DNA of 64,000 bases from Clostridia bacterium (GTDB taxonomy: Bacteria; Bacillota; Clostridia; Oscillospirales; CAG-382): assembly GCA_017516825.1 (NCBI GenBank), contig JAFXBC010000055.1, positions 1-64,000 of the forward strand, given 5' to 3'. The position numbers and the translations under genes are program-made. The notes below the pieces were generated by a model. That model searched no databases. It was not told the origin of the DNA and saw nothing but the letters and a program-made list of their open reading frames with translations. Shown piece after piece: positions 37,083 through 45,057 of this stretch; the first letter of the stretch is position 1, and each line of letters starts with the position of its first letter.

Positions 37083-37424
37083 TCAACCGCCTTTTCCGCC
37101 CAGTTCTTCATAGCAGTCGATGGCAATTCCGTTTTCGTCAAAACGGATGACAAAGTATTCTTCCGGGTAGGTTCCCAACCATCCTACCCGTTCCTCTTCG
37201 ATGAGGTAATAGCCTTTCGCATTTTTACAAATGGTGTCTTCATTTACCTCTATTGGATCTCCATAGGGCAATACTATTACTTGGTAGAACGTACCGTACC
37301 GTTCCTGTATCTCCGCAGAAGTCTTGCCGATGATCCACTCCTCGTCATATCCACAGCCGGAAAGGCAAAGGGGCAAGAGAAAACAAAGGCACAAAAGGGC
37401 AAGGAGGATCTTTCTTTTTTTCAC
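37083..37424 (-). CDS. Small lipoprotein
   Basis: A 113-residue lipoprotein: start GTG at 37424 with GGAG about 6 bases upstream, signal MKKRKILLALLCLCFLLPLC then LSGC (C24). The mature part, starting YDEEWIIGKTSAEIQERYG, resembles short Clostridia lipoproteins with the phrase WIIGKTSxEI, fold possibly SmpA/OmlA-like. It ends ELGGKGG. It is a single gene with its own promoter and shared terminator. Confidence 0.7.
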   Translation of the reverse strand: MKKRKILLALLCLCFLLPLCLSGCGYDEEWIIGKTSAEIQERYGTFYQVIVLPYGDPIEVNEDTICKNAKGYYLIEEERVGWLGTYPEEYFVIRFDENGIAIDCYEELGGKGG

Positions 37425-37454
37425 AGGGGGCTCCTTTTTTGTATTTCTGTATTC

Positions 37455-37483
37455 ATTCTATCAAACCGTGTACTTGCTGTCAA
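37455..37483 (-). promoter_or_regulatory. SigA-type promoter of 37424 lipoprotein gene
   Basis: Minus strand TTGACA (37483-37478), 17-base spacer, TAGAAT (37460-37455). Confidence 0.78.
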
Positions 37484-37511
37484 GGCATGTTCACGAAAAT
37501 TTACAAAGCGG

Positions 37512-37539
37512 AAAAAACTCCTCCCGATGAAGGGAGGAG
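37512..37539 (-). terminator. Terminator of the YD-repeat lipoprotein gene
   Basis: CTCCTCCC (37518-37525) pairs with GGGAGGAG (37532-37539). On the minus strand it is followed by a six-T run (37517-37512). Confidence 0.85.
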
Positions 37540-37557
37540 CTTGGGTGGACCGGTTCG

Positions 37558-39393
37558 TCAGTCGATCTCGATTCTGTCGGGGAGGTACAGGTAGGTAAAT
37601 TCGGAAAAACGGTTCTCGTAGCAGGAGTAGCTATCGACGAAATATTCATACACCAAAACGCCGTATTCGTCGTATTGGTTGACGATCTCGTGGGCATTTA
37701 CGGAAGCGCCGCTCTCCCCCGGGGTGGAGAGCTCCCGCAGGAGGTTACCGTCCTCGTCGTATTCCCTGGTGACTTCCACAAAGATCTTATTTTCGGCAGA
37801 ATAGCCTGTCCGTTTGGTCTCTCTGCCTGCCCCGTCGTATTCGCGAACGTAGGTGGCGGAAAGTGTGCCGTCTTTCAGATTCTCGGTCTTTACAAGGTTG
37901 CCCTTTTCGTCGTACTGATGGACGTACTCGTAGACCGTTTTCTTGCCGGATGCCGTTTCGGTACGCTTGATCACGTTACCGTGGTGGTCGTATTCCGTTT
38001 CGGTGACGGTTCTGTCCTTTCCGGTGGTGACCACGCTTTTGATCTCGCGGTTCATATCGTCGTAGGTATAGACAAAGGTGGTCACGGTGCCGCTGGGATA
38101 GGTGCGGGTCTTCTTTGTAAGGTTGTTCCGCTCATCATATTCATAGGTATAGGTGTAGGATCTGCCGTCGGAGTCGGTATGTACCTTTTGGATGGGTCTG
38201 TTCAGGTCGTCGTAGGTATAGACGGAGCTGTTGGATACCGTATCCATGGCGCTTACAGACTGCAGGCTCGTCAGGTTGCCCTGCTCGTCGTAGGTCTCGT
38301 CACAGGAAGATACCCGATAGCCGTTTTTCACCTCGGTGATGCGGGAGATTTCGCCGTTTTCGGAATAGACGTAGGCAAATTCGCCGGTCTGAACGGTACC
38401 GAGGTCATTGACGGTCTTTTCGCAGATCAAATCCCCCTGCTCGTTGTAGGTATATTCCGAGGTGGACGAGCCGAGAGGGGTTTCGGTGATCTTCTTGGTG
38501 ATCCTGCCTTCATGGTCGTAGGTATACTGATAAGAGGTCTCTATGGTGCTTCCGACGATGGCTTCCTCCCCTTCGTCTACGGTGTACTGATCGGTCTCCA
38601 GGATCAAATCCCCTTGGGGATTGTAGGTATAGGAGGTATCGATGGTAGTGGGCCTGTCGCCGCCCATAATGTGTACCCTGCGGATCAGCTTGCCTTCTTC
38701 ATCGTAGGTGTTGCTGTATTCGTAAGAGAGGCCGCTATCGCCCCCGTTGCCGCCGGTGTAGGACATTTTCTCGGTGAGCAGATTGCCGAATTCATCGTAA
38801 CTGCACTCCAAAGTCTCCACGTACTCATCGGAATAAGCGGTGACGGTCAGGACGGGATTCCCCGCTTCGTCGTAGGTGTAGGTCTTCGTTGTGTAACTAC
38901 TCTCGCTGTAAACGACTTTGAGAATATGGAGAAGGCCCCGGTCGTTGTAGGTATAGGTCTCCCGTCTGTTCTCCTTGCCGTCCAAGGTCTCTACGCTTTC
39001 CAGCTTGTTGCCCTTGGCGTCGTAGGTGATCTCATATTCCCGAAGGAAGCTCTGCCAGTCGGGAGACTCAAAGCTATAGGTGACCTCCTCGCGGATCAGC
39101 TCCCCGTATTCGTTGTAGTCGGTGACACGCTTGGCATTGTAAACGGAATAACTGTTGGTATCAATATGTCCCCGCAGTACCAGGAAATCGGTTAGCATCT
39201 CCGCCGCCTTTGCATTATCGCGGTGGGCATAGAGGTACTCGTAGGCTTCCTTGGTCTTGCCTGCGTCCAGAAGCTTTCGGGCTTCGGCAACGTGGTCTGC
39301 CTCGGGCTGCTGTTGCGGCTGAGGCTGACTTTGGCAGGCCGCGAGAGAAAGCAGAAGAACTGCGATCAAAAGGATGGAAATAAGCTTTTTCAT
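37558..39393 (-). CDS. YD/RHS-repeat lipoprotein
   Basis: A 611-residue surface lipoprotein. Signal MKKLISILLIAVLLLSLAAC (C20), a Q/P linker, a TPR-like stretch ARKLLDAGKTKEAYEYLYAH (about 37-56), then roughly 18-20 copies of a YD-type repeat such as YTYDEAGN, CSYDEFGN, YTYDDLNR, HQYDEKGN, spaced about 22-30 residues, to the end. RHS/YD repeats normally make a beta-cage around a toxin or carbohydrate-binding shells. Here there is no RHS core junction motif and no C-terminal toxin, so it is more likely a structural or binding surface protein. AAAGGAG lies 10 bases before ATG 39393. It may be repressed by the neighbouring XRE protein. Confidence 0.85.
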   Translation of the reverse strand: MKKLISILLIAVLLLSLAACQSQPQPQQQPEADHVAEARKLLDAGKTKEAYEYLYAHRDNAKAAEMLTDFLVLRGHIDTNSYSVYNAKRVTDYNEYGELIREEVTYSFESPDWQSFLREYEITYDAKGNKLESVETLDGKENRRETYTYNDRGLLHILKVVYSESSYTTKTYTYDEAGNPVLTVTAYSDEYVETLECSYDEFGNLLTEKMSYTGGNGGDSGLSYEYSNTYDEEGKLIRRVHIMGGDRPTTIDTSYTYNPQGDLILETDQYTVDEGEEAIVGSTIETSYQYTYDHEGRITKKITETPLGSSTSEYTYNEQGDLICEKTVNDLGTVQTGEFAYVYSENGEISRITEVKNGYRVSSCDETYDEQGNLTSLQSVSAMDTVSNSSVYTYDDLNRPIQKVHTDSDGRSYTYTYEYDERNNLTKKTRTYPSGTVTTFVYTYDDMNREIKSVVTTGKDRTVTETEYDHHGNVIKRTETASGKKTVYEYVHQYDEKGNLVKTENLKDGTLSATYVREYDGAGRETKRTGYSAENKIFVEVTREYDEDGNLLRELSTPGESGASVNAHEIVNQYDEYGVLVYEYFVDSYSCYENRFSEFTYLYLPDRIEID

Positions 39394-39448
39394 ATTGGCG
39401 GTACTCCTTTTGTAATCTACGTGGTTTGCTGCTGTAAATCACGCGGAT

Positions 39449-39477
39449 AGTTTACAACAACAAACTCCATTTGTCAA
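39449..39477 (-). promoter_or_regulatory. Proximal promoter of YD-repeat lipoprotein gene
   Basis: Minus strand TTGACA (39477-39472), 17-base spacer, TAAACT (39454-39449), 56 bases before the ATG. Confidence 0.72.
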
Positions 39478-39482
39478 GGGGT

Positions 39483-39514
39483 TTCTGTAAAAAAGTTTGA
39501 AATTTTTTACAGAA
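39483..39514. repeat. 12-base perfect inverted repeat next to a -35 box
   Basis: TTCTGTAAAAAA (39483-39494) and TTTTTTACAGAA (39503-39514), separated by 8 bases, lie 6 bases upstream of the proximal minus promoter's -35. It could be an operator for a dimer or a hairpin in the longer leader. Confidence 0.6.
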
Positions 39515-39620
39515 TGGTTTTTACCCGTGACATAAGCGTTTCGTACGATCGGCGTTTTTCCCACGCCGTTGTAAGGAAATTGACGAAACAAATACGTTTC
39601 CTTGTTTTGCTTACGGACGC

Positions 39621-39649
39621 ATTATAACCTGTTTTAGGTTAAAAGTCAA
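39621..39649 (-). promoter_or_regulatory. Distal minus promoter with embedded operator-like palindrome
   Basis: Minus strand TTGACT (39649-39644), 17-base spacer, TATAAT (39626-39621). The spacer contains AACCTaaaacAGGTT (39640-39626), a 5-base inverted repeat with a 5-base centre, the size expected for a Cro/CI-type repressor dimer. The XRE gene 90 bases away on the other strand is the obvious candidate to bind it. Confidence 0.62.
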
Positions 39650-39739
39650 GTGCTTGAGAAAAAATCAATAAAATAAAAAGCAGTAGAAAAAACGTCGATC
39701 GTTGGCGAAGATAAAACACCGATCAAGGAGGATTCCACT

Positions 39740-39958
39740 ATGTATCATCGAATTCGCGATCTGCGGGAGGATCGTGACCTGAATCAAACACAGCTGGCAG
39801 GAATTCTTGGAATGTCACAAACGGGGTACTCTAAATACGAGACGGGAGAAAATGATATTCCCACGGCCGTGTTGATAAAGCTTGCTCGCTTTTATGACAC
39901 AAGCGTAGATTATTTATTAGGCGAAACAAACGTGAGAAAGCGTTATCCCGGCACATAG
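39740..39958 (+). CDS. Small XRE-family transcriptional repressor
   Basis: A 72-residue protein that is little more than a helix-turn-helix: IRDLREDRDLNQTQLAGILG, then MSQTGYSKYETGENDIPTAV, then LIKLARFYDTSVDYLLGETN. This is the compact Cro/CI or HigA-like fold. AAGGAGG is 8 bases before ATG 39740. It faces away from the YD-repeat lipoprotein gene and its likely operator. A terminator follows. Confidence 0.87.
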   Translation: MYHRIRDLREDRDLNQTQLAGILGMSQTGYSKYETGENDIPTAVLIKLARFYDTSVDYLLGETNVRKRYPGT

Positions 39959-39967
39959 CCCAAATGA

Positions 39968-40004
39968 ACGGCGTCCGAACAGAAGCACGGATGCCGTTTT
40001 CTTT
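39968..40004 (+). terminator. Terminator after the XRE repressor gene
   Basis: ACGGCGTCCG (39968-39977) pairs with CGGATGCCGT (39988-39997, one wobble pair), followed by TTTCTTTT. Confidence 0.78.
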
Positions 40005-40062
40005 TCCGTGTTCGGCTCCGCTTCGGATTCTGCAAAGGAGCATCCCAAGCCCGTGCTTACGC

Positions 40063-40087
40063 AAAAAACCTCCCCGAAAAGGGAGGC
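40063..40087 (-). terminator. Terminator of rarA
   Basis: CCTCCC (40069-40074) pairs with GGGAGG (40081-40086); six T follow on the minus strand (40068-40063). Confidence 0.75.
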
Positions 40088-40096
40088 TTTTGAAGG

Positions 40097-41326
40097 TTAT
40101 TTCTTGATCTTCTGCCAATACTCGTCGGCGGCACGCTCGGTCTTGTTTTCCCCGGGGGTGTAGAAGGTCTTCCCTGCTAAGTCGTCGGGAAGGTACTGCT
40201 GGCGCACCCAATGGTTGGGGAAGGCGTGGGGATATTTGTAGCCACCCTCCGAGCCGGGGCGGTTCTGATCCCGCAAATGCTGGGGAACCATGGTGCCCTT
40301 CCCTGCTTCCACGGCGGCCATGGCGGCGTCGATTGCCGCTTCTCCACTGTTGGATTTGGGGGAGGTGGCAAGCAGGATCACCGCGTCCGCAAGGGGGATC
40401 CGTGCCTCGGGGAGCCCTACCTGCAAGGCGATGTCGATGCAGGATTTGGTAAAGATCACCGCGTTGGGGTAGGCAAGGCCGATATCCTCGGCGGCGCACA
40501 CGGAGATGCGGCGACAAGCGGAAACCAGATCCCCTCCCGCAAGGATCCGCGCTAAGTAGAACACGGCGGCATCGGGATCGGAGCCGCGGATGGACTTCTG
40601 CAGGGCGGAAAGCAGGTCGTAATGGGATTGGCCGTCGCGGTCGTACCGCATACCGGAACGCTGTGCCAGACTGCGGGCAAGGTCCTCGTCGATGGCGGTT
40701 TCGGAGGCGTAGTAGCAATTCTCCAGAGAACCGATGGCCTTCCGCACGTCCCCGCCGCAACCGTAGGCAAGCACCTCCAAGGCGGCATCGGAGCAGGTCT
40801 TGGCGTTCCCGAAATCCCCGTTTAAGATATCGAAGGCACGGCGCAGACCGGGAATGAGATCCAAAGGCTCTACGGGCTTGAACTCAAACACGCTGGAGCG
40901 GGAAAGCAAGGCGGGATAGATGGCGAAATAGGGATTCTCGGTGGTGGAGCAGATCAGGGTGACACGACCATCCTCCACGTACTCCAAAAGGGATTGCTGT
41001 TGCTTTTTGTTGAAATACTGGATCTCGTCGATGTACAGCAGAATGCCCTCGTTCCCCGACATAAGACCGCCGGACAGGTTTAAGATCTCCTTTACGTCGG
41101 AGGTGCCTGCGGTGGTGGCGTTGAGCTTGTAGAACTCCCTGCGGAAGTGCTTTGCGATGAGATCCGCCGTGGTGGTCTTCCCCGTGCCCGGAGGGCCGTA
41201 GAAGATGAGGGAGGGCAGGTGCCCGCTGTCCAGAATACGGCGCAGGGGGGCGTTTTTGGCAAGAAGGTGCGTCTGTCCGCAGATCTCGTCAAAGGTATTC
41301 GGTCTGACACGGTCGGCAAGAGGCAT
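40097..41326 (-). CDS. rarA: Replication-associated recombination protein RarA (MgsA)
   Basis: A 409-residue AAA+ ATPase that acts at stalled replication forks. Walker A GPPGTGKT at 44-51, Walker B ILLYIDEIQYF, sensor 1 ICSTTENPYF, and the C-terminal tetramerisation part with AEDIGLAYPNA and LPDDLAGKTFY are family hallmarks. ATG 41326 was chosen because PLADRVRPNTFDEICGQ is the family N-terminus and GGAG lies 9 bases upstream. The open frame upstream lacks a site. A hairpin-rich gap lies upstream. Confidence 0.95.
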   Translation of the reverse strand: MPLADRVRPNTFDEICGQTHLLAKNAPLRRILDSGHLPSLIFYGPPGTGKTTTADLIAKHFRREFYKLNATTAGTSDVKEILNLSGGLMSGNEGILLYIDEIQYFNKKQQQSLLEYVEDGRVTLICSTTENPYFAIYPALLSRSSVFEFKPVEPLDLIPGLRRAFDILNGDFGNAKTCSDAALEVLAYGCGGDVRKAIGSLENCYYASETAIDEDLARSLAQRSGMRYDRDGQSHYDLLSALQKSIRGSDPDAAVFYLARILAGGDLVSACRRISVCAAEDIGLAYPNAVIFTKSCIDIALQVGLPEARIPLADAVILLATSPKSNSGEAAIDAAMAAVEAGKGTMVPQHLRDQNRPGSEGGYKYPHAFPNHWVRQQYLPDDLAGKTFYTPGENKTERAADEYWQKIKK

Positions 41327-41349
41327 GACGCAAAACTCCTTTTGATTGC

Positions 41350-41512
41350 TTGCAAAACTTCGTTTTACAAGCATGGTCCGCGCGGCGGGGATCCGCGCGC
41401 TTATCGCCGCCTGCCAAAATCAAAGATTTGGGCAGGCTCCCCTCGGCGCGCGAACTCGCTTCGCTCGTTGGGAAGGTGTTTTTTCGAAGGCAAAGCCTCC
41501 GAAAAAACGGAT
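41350..41512. repeat. Hairpin-dense intergenic element between plsY and rarA
   Basis: In about 160 bases there are several inverted repeats: GCGCGG / CCGCGC (41380-41398), GCCTGCC with AAATC and GATTT then GGCAGGC (41408-41437, mostly paired), GAAC TCGC TTCG style small stems near 41452-41468, and TTTTTTCG / CGAAAAAA flanking AGGC / GCCT (41480-41507). No gene, promoter or tRNA was seen in it. The density suggests a repeat element or an attenuating RNA. Confidence 0.6.
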
Positions 41513-41543
41513 TTTAATCTAATTGCATTTTACAAGCGGTTCG

Positions 41544-42338
41544 TTATTTTTCCTTTTTCTTAAAGGAAAGCTTATTTTCCGTACCCTCGAAGAGGCGGCG
41601 GATGTTGGAACGGTGCATGAAGATCAGCATCATACCGATGAACAAGCTGAAACAGATAGCGGGCAGGGAGGGATAGGTACCGCGGACGGTGGCACTGATG
41701 AACACGATGCCCGGGAGAGCAAAGCCGCCCAGAACGGAGCCCAGGGATACGTAACGGGTGATCAGCACGGTGAGGGCGAAGATGGTAGCGGCGATGAGGA
41801 ACACCTGCCAGTCGATCATCAAAACCATGGTGGCGGCGGTGAGAACACCCTTACCTCCGCGGAAGTGATAATAAACGGGAGCGATGTGGCCCAGCATACA
41901 GAACACGCCTGCAAAGTACGCACCCAGCTCACCGCAGGCGATGATGCCGATGAGCACGGAGACAAACTGCTTGAAAATATCCCCGAACAGGGTCAGCAAC
42001 GCGCCCTGCTTGCCGAAGACTCTGCCCATATTGGTCAGGCCCGCGTTGCCGGAGCCGTACTTGCGGATATCGTCGTGGTACTTATACTTGGAAACGATGA
42101 TGGCGGCGTTCAGGCTGCCCAGCAAATACGGAATGATGGTGCAGACCAGGATGCCTGCGCAGAAGATCAGCGCGGCGGTGACGTCCTCACCCTTTTCCAG
42201 GAAATCTCCGTGGAGCCAGTTCAAAAAGCCCTGGAAGGAGACACGAAGGGTCACGCCGTCCACAACCACCTCGCGGGCGATGCCCAGTTTTTCGTACAGG
42301 CCGATAGCACTCCATAACCATTCAAAGAATTGAAGCAT
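41544..42338 (-). CDS. plsY: Acyl-phosphate glycerol-3-phosphate acyltransferase PlsY
   Basis: A 264-residue membrane enzyme that puts the first acyl chain on glycerol-3-phosphate using acyl-phosphate. Family motifs: YLLGSLNAAIIVSK, KYGSGNAGLTNMGRVFGKQG (the glycine-rich GSGNAG motif), GHIAPVYYHFRGGKGV, and a C-terminal HRSNIRRLFEGTENKLSFK. Most PlsY are about 190-215 residues; this one has about 60 extra N-terminal residues (from MLQFFEWLWSAIGLYEKLGI) before the normal start. ATG 42338 follows AAGGAG at about 10 bases. The der stop lies 5 bases upstream, so the two are co-transcribed. Confidence 0.93.
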   Translation of the reverse strand: MLQFFEWLWSAIGLYEKLGIAREVVVDGVTLRVSFQGFLNWLHGDFLEKGEDVTAALIFCAGILVCTIIPYLLGSLNAAIIVSKYKYHDDIRKYGSGNAGLTNMGRVFGKQGALLTLFGDIFKQFVSVLIGIIACGELGAYFAGVFCMLGHIAPVYYHFRGGKGVLTAATMVLMIDWQVFLIAATIFALTVLITRYVSLGSVLGGFALPGIVFISATVRGTYPSLPAICFSLFIGMMLIFMHRSNIRRLFEGTENKLSFKKKEK

Positions 42339-42343
42339 AGTGG

Positions 42344-43663
42344 TCAATCTCCTTTCTGCTTGATGACCAATCGGATGGGAGTTCCCTCAAAGCCGAAGGT
42401 CTTACGCAGACAATTTTCGATATACCGCTGGTAGGAATAATGGAACAGCTCTGCGCTGTTACAGAACAAGGCGAAGGTGGGCGGGTTGGTGGTGGTCTGG
42501 GTCATGTAGTAGATCTTCAGACGTCTGCCCTTATCCGTGGGGGGCTGGACGCGGTCGGTGATGTCCGACAGGAAGTCGTTGAGGACGCCTGTGGTGATAC
42601 GCTTGCAGGATTCCTTGTAAGCGTCGTTCACCAGGGTGAAGATCTTATCCAGGCGCTGTCCTGTTTTGGCGGAGACGAACACCACGGGGGCGTAGGTCAT
42701 GTAGGACAGGGCGTTGTAAACGTCCTTGCGGAAGTTTTCGAAGGTGGAATTGTCCTTCTCCACCAGATCCCACTTGTTGATGACGATGACGCTGGCCTTC
42801 CCCGCGTTGTGGGCCAGGCCTGCGATGTGCTCGTCCTGGGCAGTGATGCCCTCGTTGGCATCCACCATGATCAGGCAGACGTCGCTGTTCTCCACCGCCA
42901 TGTTGGCGCGCAGAACGCTGTATTTTTCGATCTTATCCTCGATCCTGGCGTTGCGGCGGATGCCTGCGGTATCCACCAGGACGTATTTGCCGTGGCTGTT
43001 TTCCACGTAGGTATCCACGGCGTCACGGGTGGTGCCTGCCATGTCGGAGACGATGACACGGTCTTCCCCGCAGATCTTGTTGATGATGGAGCTTTTCCCC
43101 GCGTTGGGCTTGCCGATAACGGCGATGCGGATGCGGTCGGAGTCGTTGTCCGCTTCCTCTTCCTTGGGAAGCAATTCGATGACACGGTCCAGAATGTCGC
43201 CGGTGCCGGTGCCGCTCAAGGAAGACAAGGGGAACACGTCCTCGAAGCCCAGGCCGTAGAACTCGTAGAATTCGGGGGGTGTTGCGCCGATGGAATCCAC
43301 CTTGTTCACGATAACGATGACGGGCTTGCGGGCCTTGCGGAGCATGGTGGCGATGTCGTTGTCGGAATCCGTCATGCCGCTTTTCAGATCGCACATGAAT
43401 AAGATCACGTCGGCGTGGTCGATGGCGATCTGTGCCTGGTCACGCATTTGCACCAACAGCTTGCTGTCGGTGACGGGCTCGATACCGCCGGTATCGATGA
43501 GCATAAAGGTCTCGCCGTTCCATTCCACCTCGTGGTAGATACGGTCACGGGTAACGCCGGGAGTATCCTCCACAATGGAGATACGGGAGCCTGTCAAGCG
43601 GTTGAACAGGGTGCTCTTGCCCACGTTGGGGCGGCCTACTACCGCTACTACTCTGTTAGCCAT
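42344..43663 (-). CDS. der: Ribosome biogenesis GTPase Der (EngA)
   Basis: A 439-residue double-GTPase needed for 50S subunit assembly. The first G domain has GRPNVGKST (10-18) and DTGGIEP. The second has GKPNAGKSS (near 181-189), DTAGIRR and NKWD. A KH-like C-terminal domain ends the chain, with NPPTFALFCNSAELFHYSYQ. Full family length. AAAGGA is about 13 bases upstream of ATG 43663. It lies between DUF512 and plsY, an order conserved in Clostridia. Confidence 0.97.
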   Translation of the reverse strand: MANRVVAVVGRPNVGKSTLFNRLTGSRISIVEDTPGVTRDRIYHEVEWNGETFMLIDTGGIEPVTDSKLLVQMRDQAQIAIDHADVILFMCDLKSGMTDSDNDIATMLRKARKPVIVIVNKVDSIGATPPEFYEFYGLGFEDVFPLSSLSGTGTGDILDRVIELLPKEEEADNDSDRIRIAVIGKPNAGKSSIINKICGEDRVIVSDMAGTTRDAVDTYVENSHGKYVLVDTAGIRRNARIEDKIEKYSVLRANMAVENSDVCLIMVDANEGITAQDEHIAGLAHNAGKASVIVINKWDLVEKDNSTFENFRKDVYNALSYMTYAPVVFVSAKTGQRLDKIFTLVNDAYKESCKRITTGVLNDFLSDITDRVQPPTDKGRRLKIYYMTQTTTNPPTFALFCNSAELFHYSYQRYIENCLRKTFGFEGTPIRLVIKQKGD

Positions 43664-43684
43664 AAATATAGTGAAGTCCTTTCA

Positions 43685-44986
43685 TTAAGACTTTTTCTCC
43701 AAAAGTTTTTTCAGAAGATCCTCGCCGTCACGGGCGGTAACGGATACGGGGATCTGCAAGCTCTCCTCCACGTCCCGGAGGCTGACGCTGTCAAGGAACA
43801 GATCTCCCTCGTGGCGGAGCATATTTTCGGGGATCAAAAGGGTATCCCCCAGATCCTTTCCCCTAAGTTGATCGATCAGGTCGCCTCCCGTCACCAAGCC
43901 GCTGACGGTGATGGTCTCCCCGAAGAAGCGGTTCACGATGGCGTGGACGTCCACCTTCAGAGAAGGAAAACGTTTCATCGCCATGGCGGCCAGCTCCTCC
44001 ATGTGTGCCTTTGCCAGCATTCCCGTGGCGATAGACACGTGGCGGGGAATATCGGGGAGGTCGCAATCCTCCAGGGCGTAGCCGAATTCCACGGTATGGA
44101 GACGCAACATCCCCACGCCGTTTTCCAATTGGGCGTAGTCCTCGTAGGCTTCGTCGGAAGGAAGCTCCTTTTCTGCGGTGAGATAGAACTCGTCGGAGGC
44201 GTACACCTTGCGGGAGCCGAAAGCTGCAAGGCATTCCTCCGCCTTGGCTTCGATACGGGAGATCACGTCCAGAGCGCTTTCCTTATCGAAGGGCAACAGC
44301 TCCGGCAGGCCCTCCCGATGGGCGGTCATCCCGCAGGGGACGGCCGCGAGGCTTTCCAGATTTTCAAGTTTACATAATTCATTCAGAGAATAGCTAAGCT
44401 CTTCTCCGTCGTTGATACCTCTGCAAAGCACCAGCTGGGCGTTGATGCGGATCCCGCCCTCGTCCAGCAGCTTTAAGAAGCGAAGCTTTTCGCCGGCAAA
44501 GCGGTTGCCCATCATTTTCACCCGCAGATCCGGGTTCATGGTATGGACGGAGACGTTCACCGGGGAAATGTGCATACGGATGATCCTTTGGATATCCGAT
44601 TCCCGCAGATTCGTAAGAGTGACATAATTCCCCTGCAGAAAGGAGAGACGCTCGTCGTCGTCCTTGAAATAGATGGTCTCCCGCATACCGTGGGGATTCT
44701 GGTCGATGAAGCAGAAGATACAGTTGTTGGTGCAGCGCTTCTTCTCGTCCATGAGGTAGGTGGAAAACTCCATGCCCAGCTCGGCGTATTCTCTGTTGTG
44801 TAACGGGAAGGTCAATTCTTCCCCATCCCGGGAGACGGTGACCACACTGTTGGCGTCCGTTCCGTAGAAGCGGTAGTCCAGCACGTCGCAAACCCGTTCT
44901 CCGTTGACGTACAGCAGGGTATCCCCCGCTTTGATCCCCGCTCTGTGGGCGGGACTGCCGGGGATGACCGATTGGATCCTGACCAT
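43685..44986 (-). CDS. DUF512 protein: PDZ domain plus radical-SAM-like iron-sulfur domain
   Basis: A 433-residue protein of the DUF512 family. An N-terminal PDZ-like domain (IQSVIPGSPAHRAGIKAGDT, then LLYVNG) precedes a radical-SAM-like domain with the cluster cysteines in CTNNCIFCFIDQ (near residues 85-92), and a DUF512 C-terminal region with GLVTGGDLIDQLRG and LLIPENMLRHEGDLFLD. The reaction and substrate are unknown. The gene almost always sits next to der and plsY in Clostridia, as here, which hints at a link to ribosome assembly or membrane lipid synthesis. 21 bases separate it from der. Confidence 0.9.
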   Translation of the reverse strand: MVRIQSVIPGSPAHRAGIKAGDTLLYVNGERVCDVLDYRFYGTDANSVVTVSRDGEELTFPLHNREYAELGMEFSTYLMDEKKRCTNNCIFCFIDQNPHGMRETIYFKDDDERLSFLQGNYVTLTNLRESDIQRIIRMHISPVNVSVHTMNPDLRVKMMGNRFAGEKLRFLKLLDEGGIRINAQLVLCRGINDGEELSYSLNELCKLENLESLAAVPCGMTAHREGLPELLPFDKESALDVISRIEAKAEECLAAFGSRKVYASDEFYLTAEKELPSDEAYEDYAQLENGVGMLRLHTVEFGYALEDCDLPDIPRHVSIATGMLAKAHMEELAAMAMKRFPSLKVDVHAIVNRFFGETITVSGLVTGGDLIDQLRGKDLGDTLLIPENMLRHEGDLFLDSVSLRDVEESLQIPVSVTARDGEDLLKKLLEKKS

Positions 44987-45015
44987 AAGCTTTCCTCCTC
45001 GTGGGGCATTCTATG

Positions 45016-45051
45016 AAAAAGGCGTGTTACTCAATGCCGTGAGCAACACGC
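45016..45051 (-). terminator. Terminator after rpmF
   Basis: GCGTGTT (45022-45028) pairs with AACACGC (45045-45051), followed on the minus strand by CTTTTTC. Confidence 0.72.
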
Positions 45052-45057
45052 TTTTCT

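Larger units (their letters stand above)
39394..39739. other. 346-base intergenic region with two minus promoters and several inverted repeats
   Basis: No gene is seen. It holds two minus-strand promoters (39449-39477 and 39621-39649), a 12-base perfect inverted repeat at 39483-39514, CGGCGT / ACGCCG (39559-39577), AAGGAAA / TTTCCTT (39582-39605) and the palindrome AACCTGTTTTAGGTT (39626-39640). The XRE gene starts at its right end. Confidence 0.6.

Noticed and set aside
37675-39195. Long plus-strand open frame opposite the YD-repeat lipoprotein gene.
   Set aside because: It is antisense to an obvious repeat protein with signal peptide and ribosome site. The open frame follows from the codon pattern of the repeats and has no family features.
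39481-39614. A small minus-strand gene between the distal promoter and the lipoprotein gene.
   Set aside because: Only frames of fewer than ten codons without ribosome sites are present.
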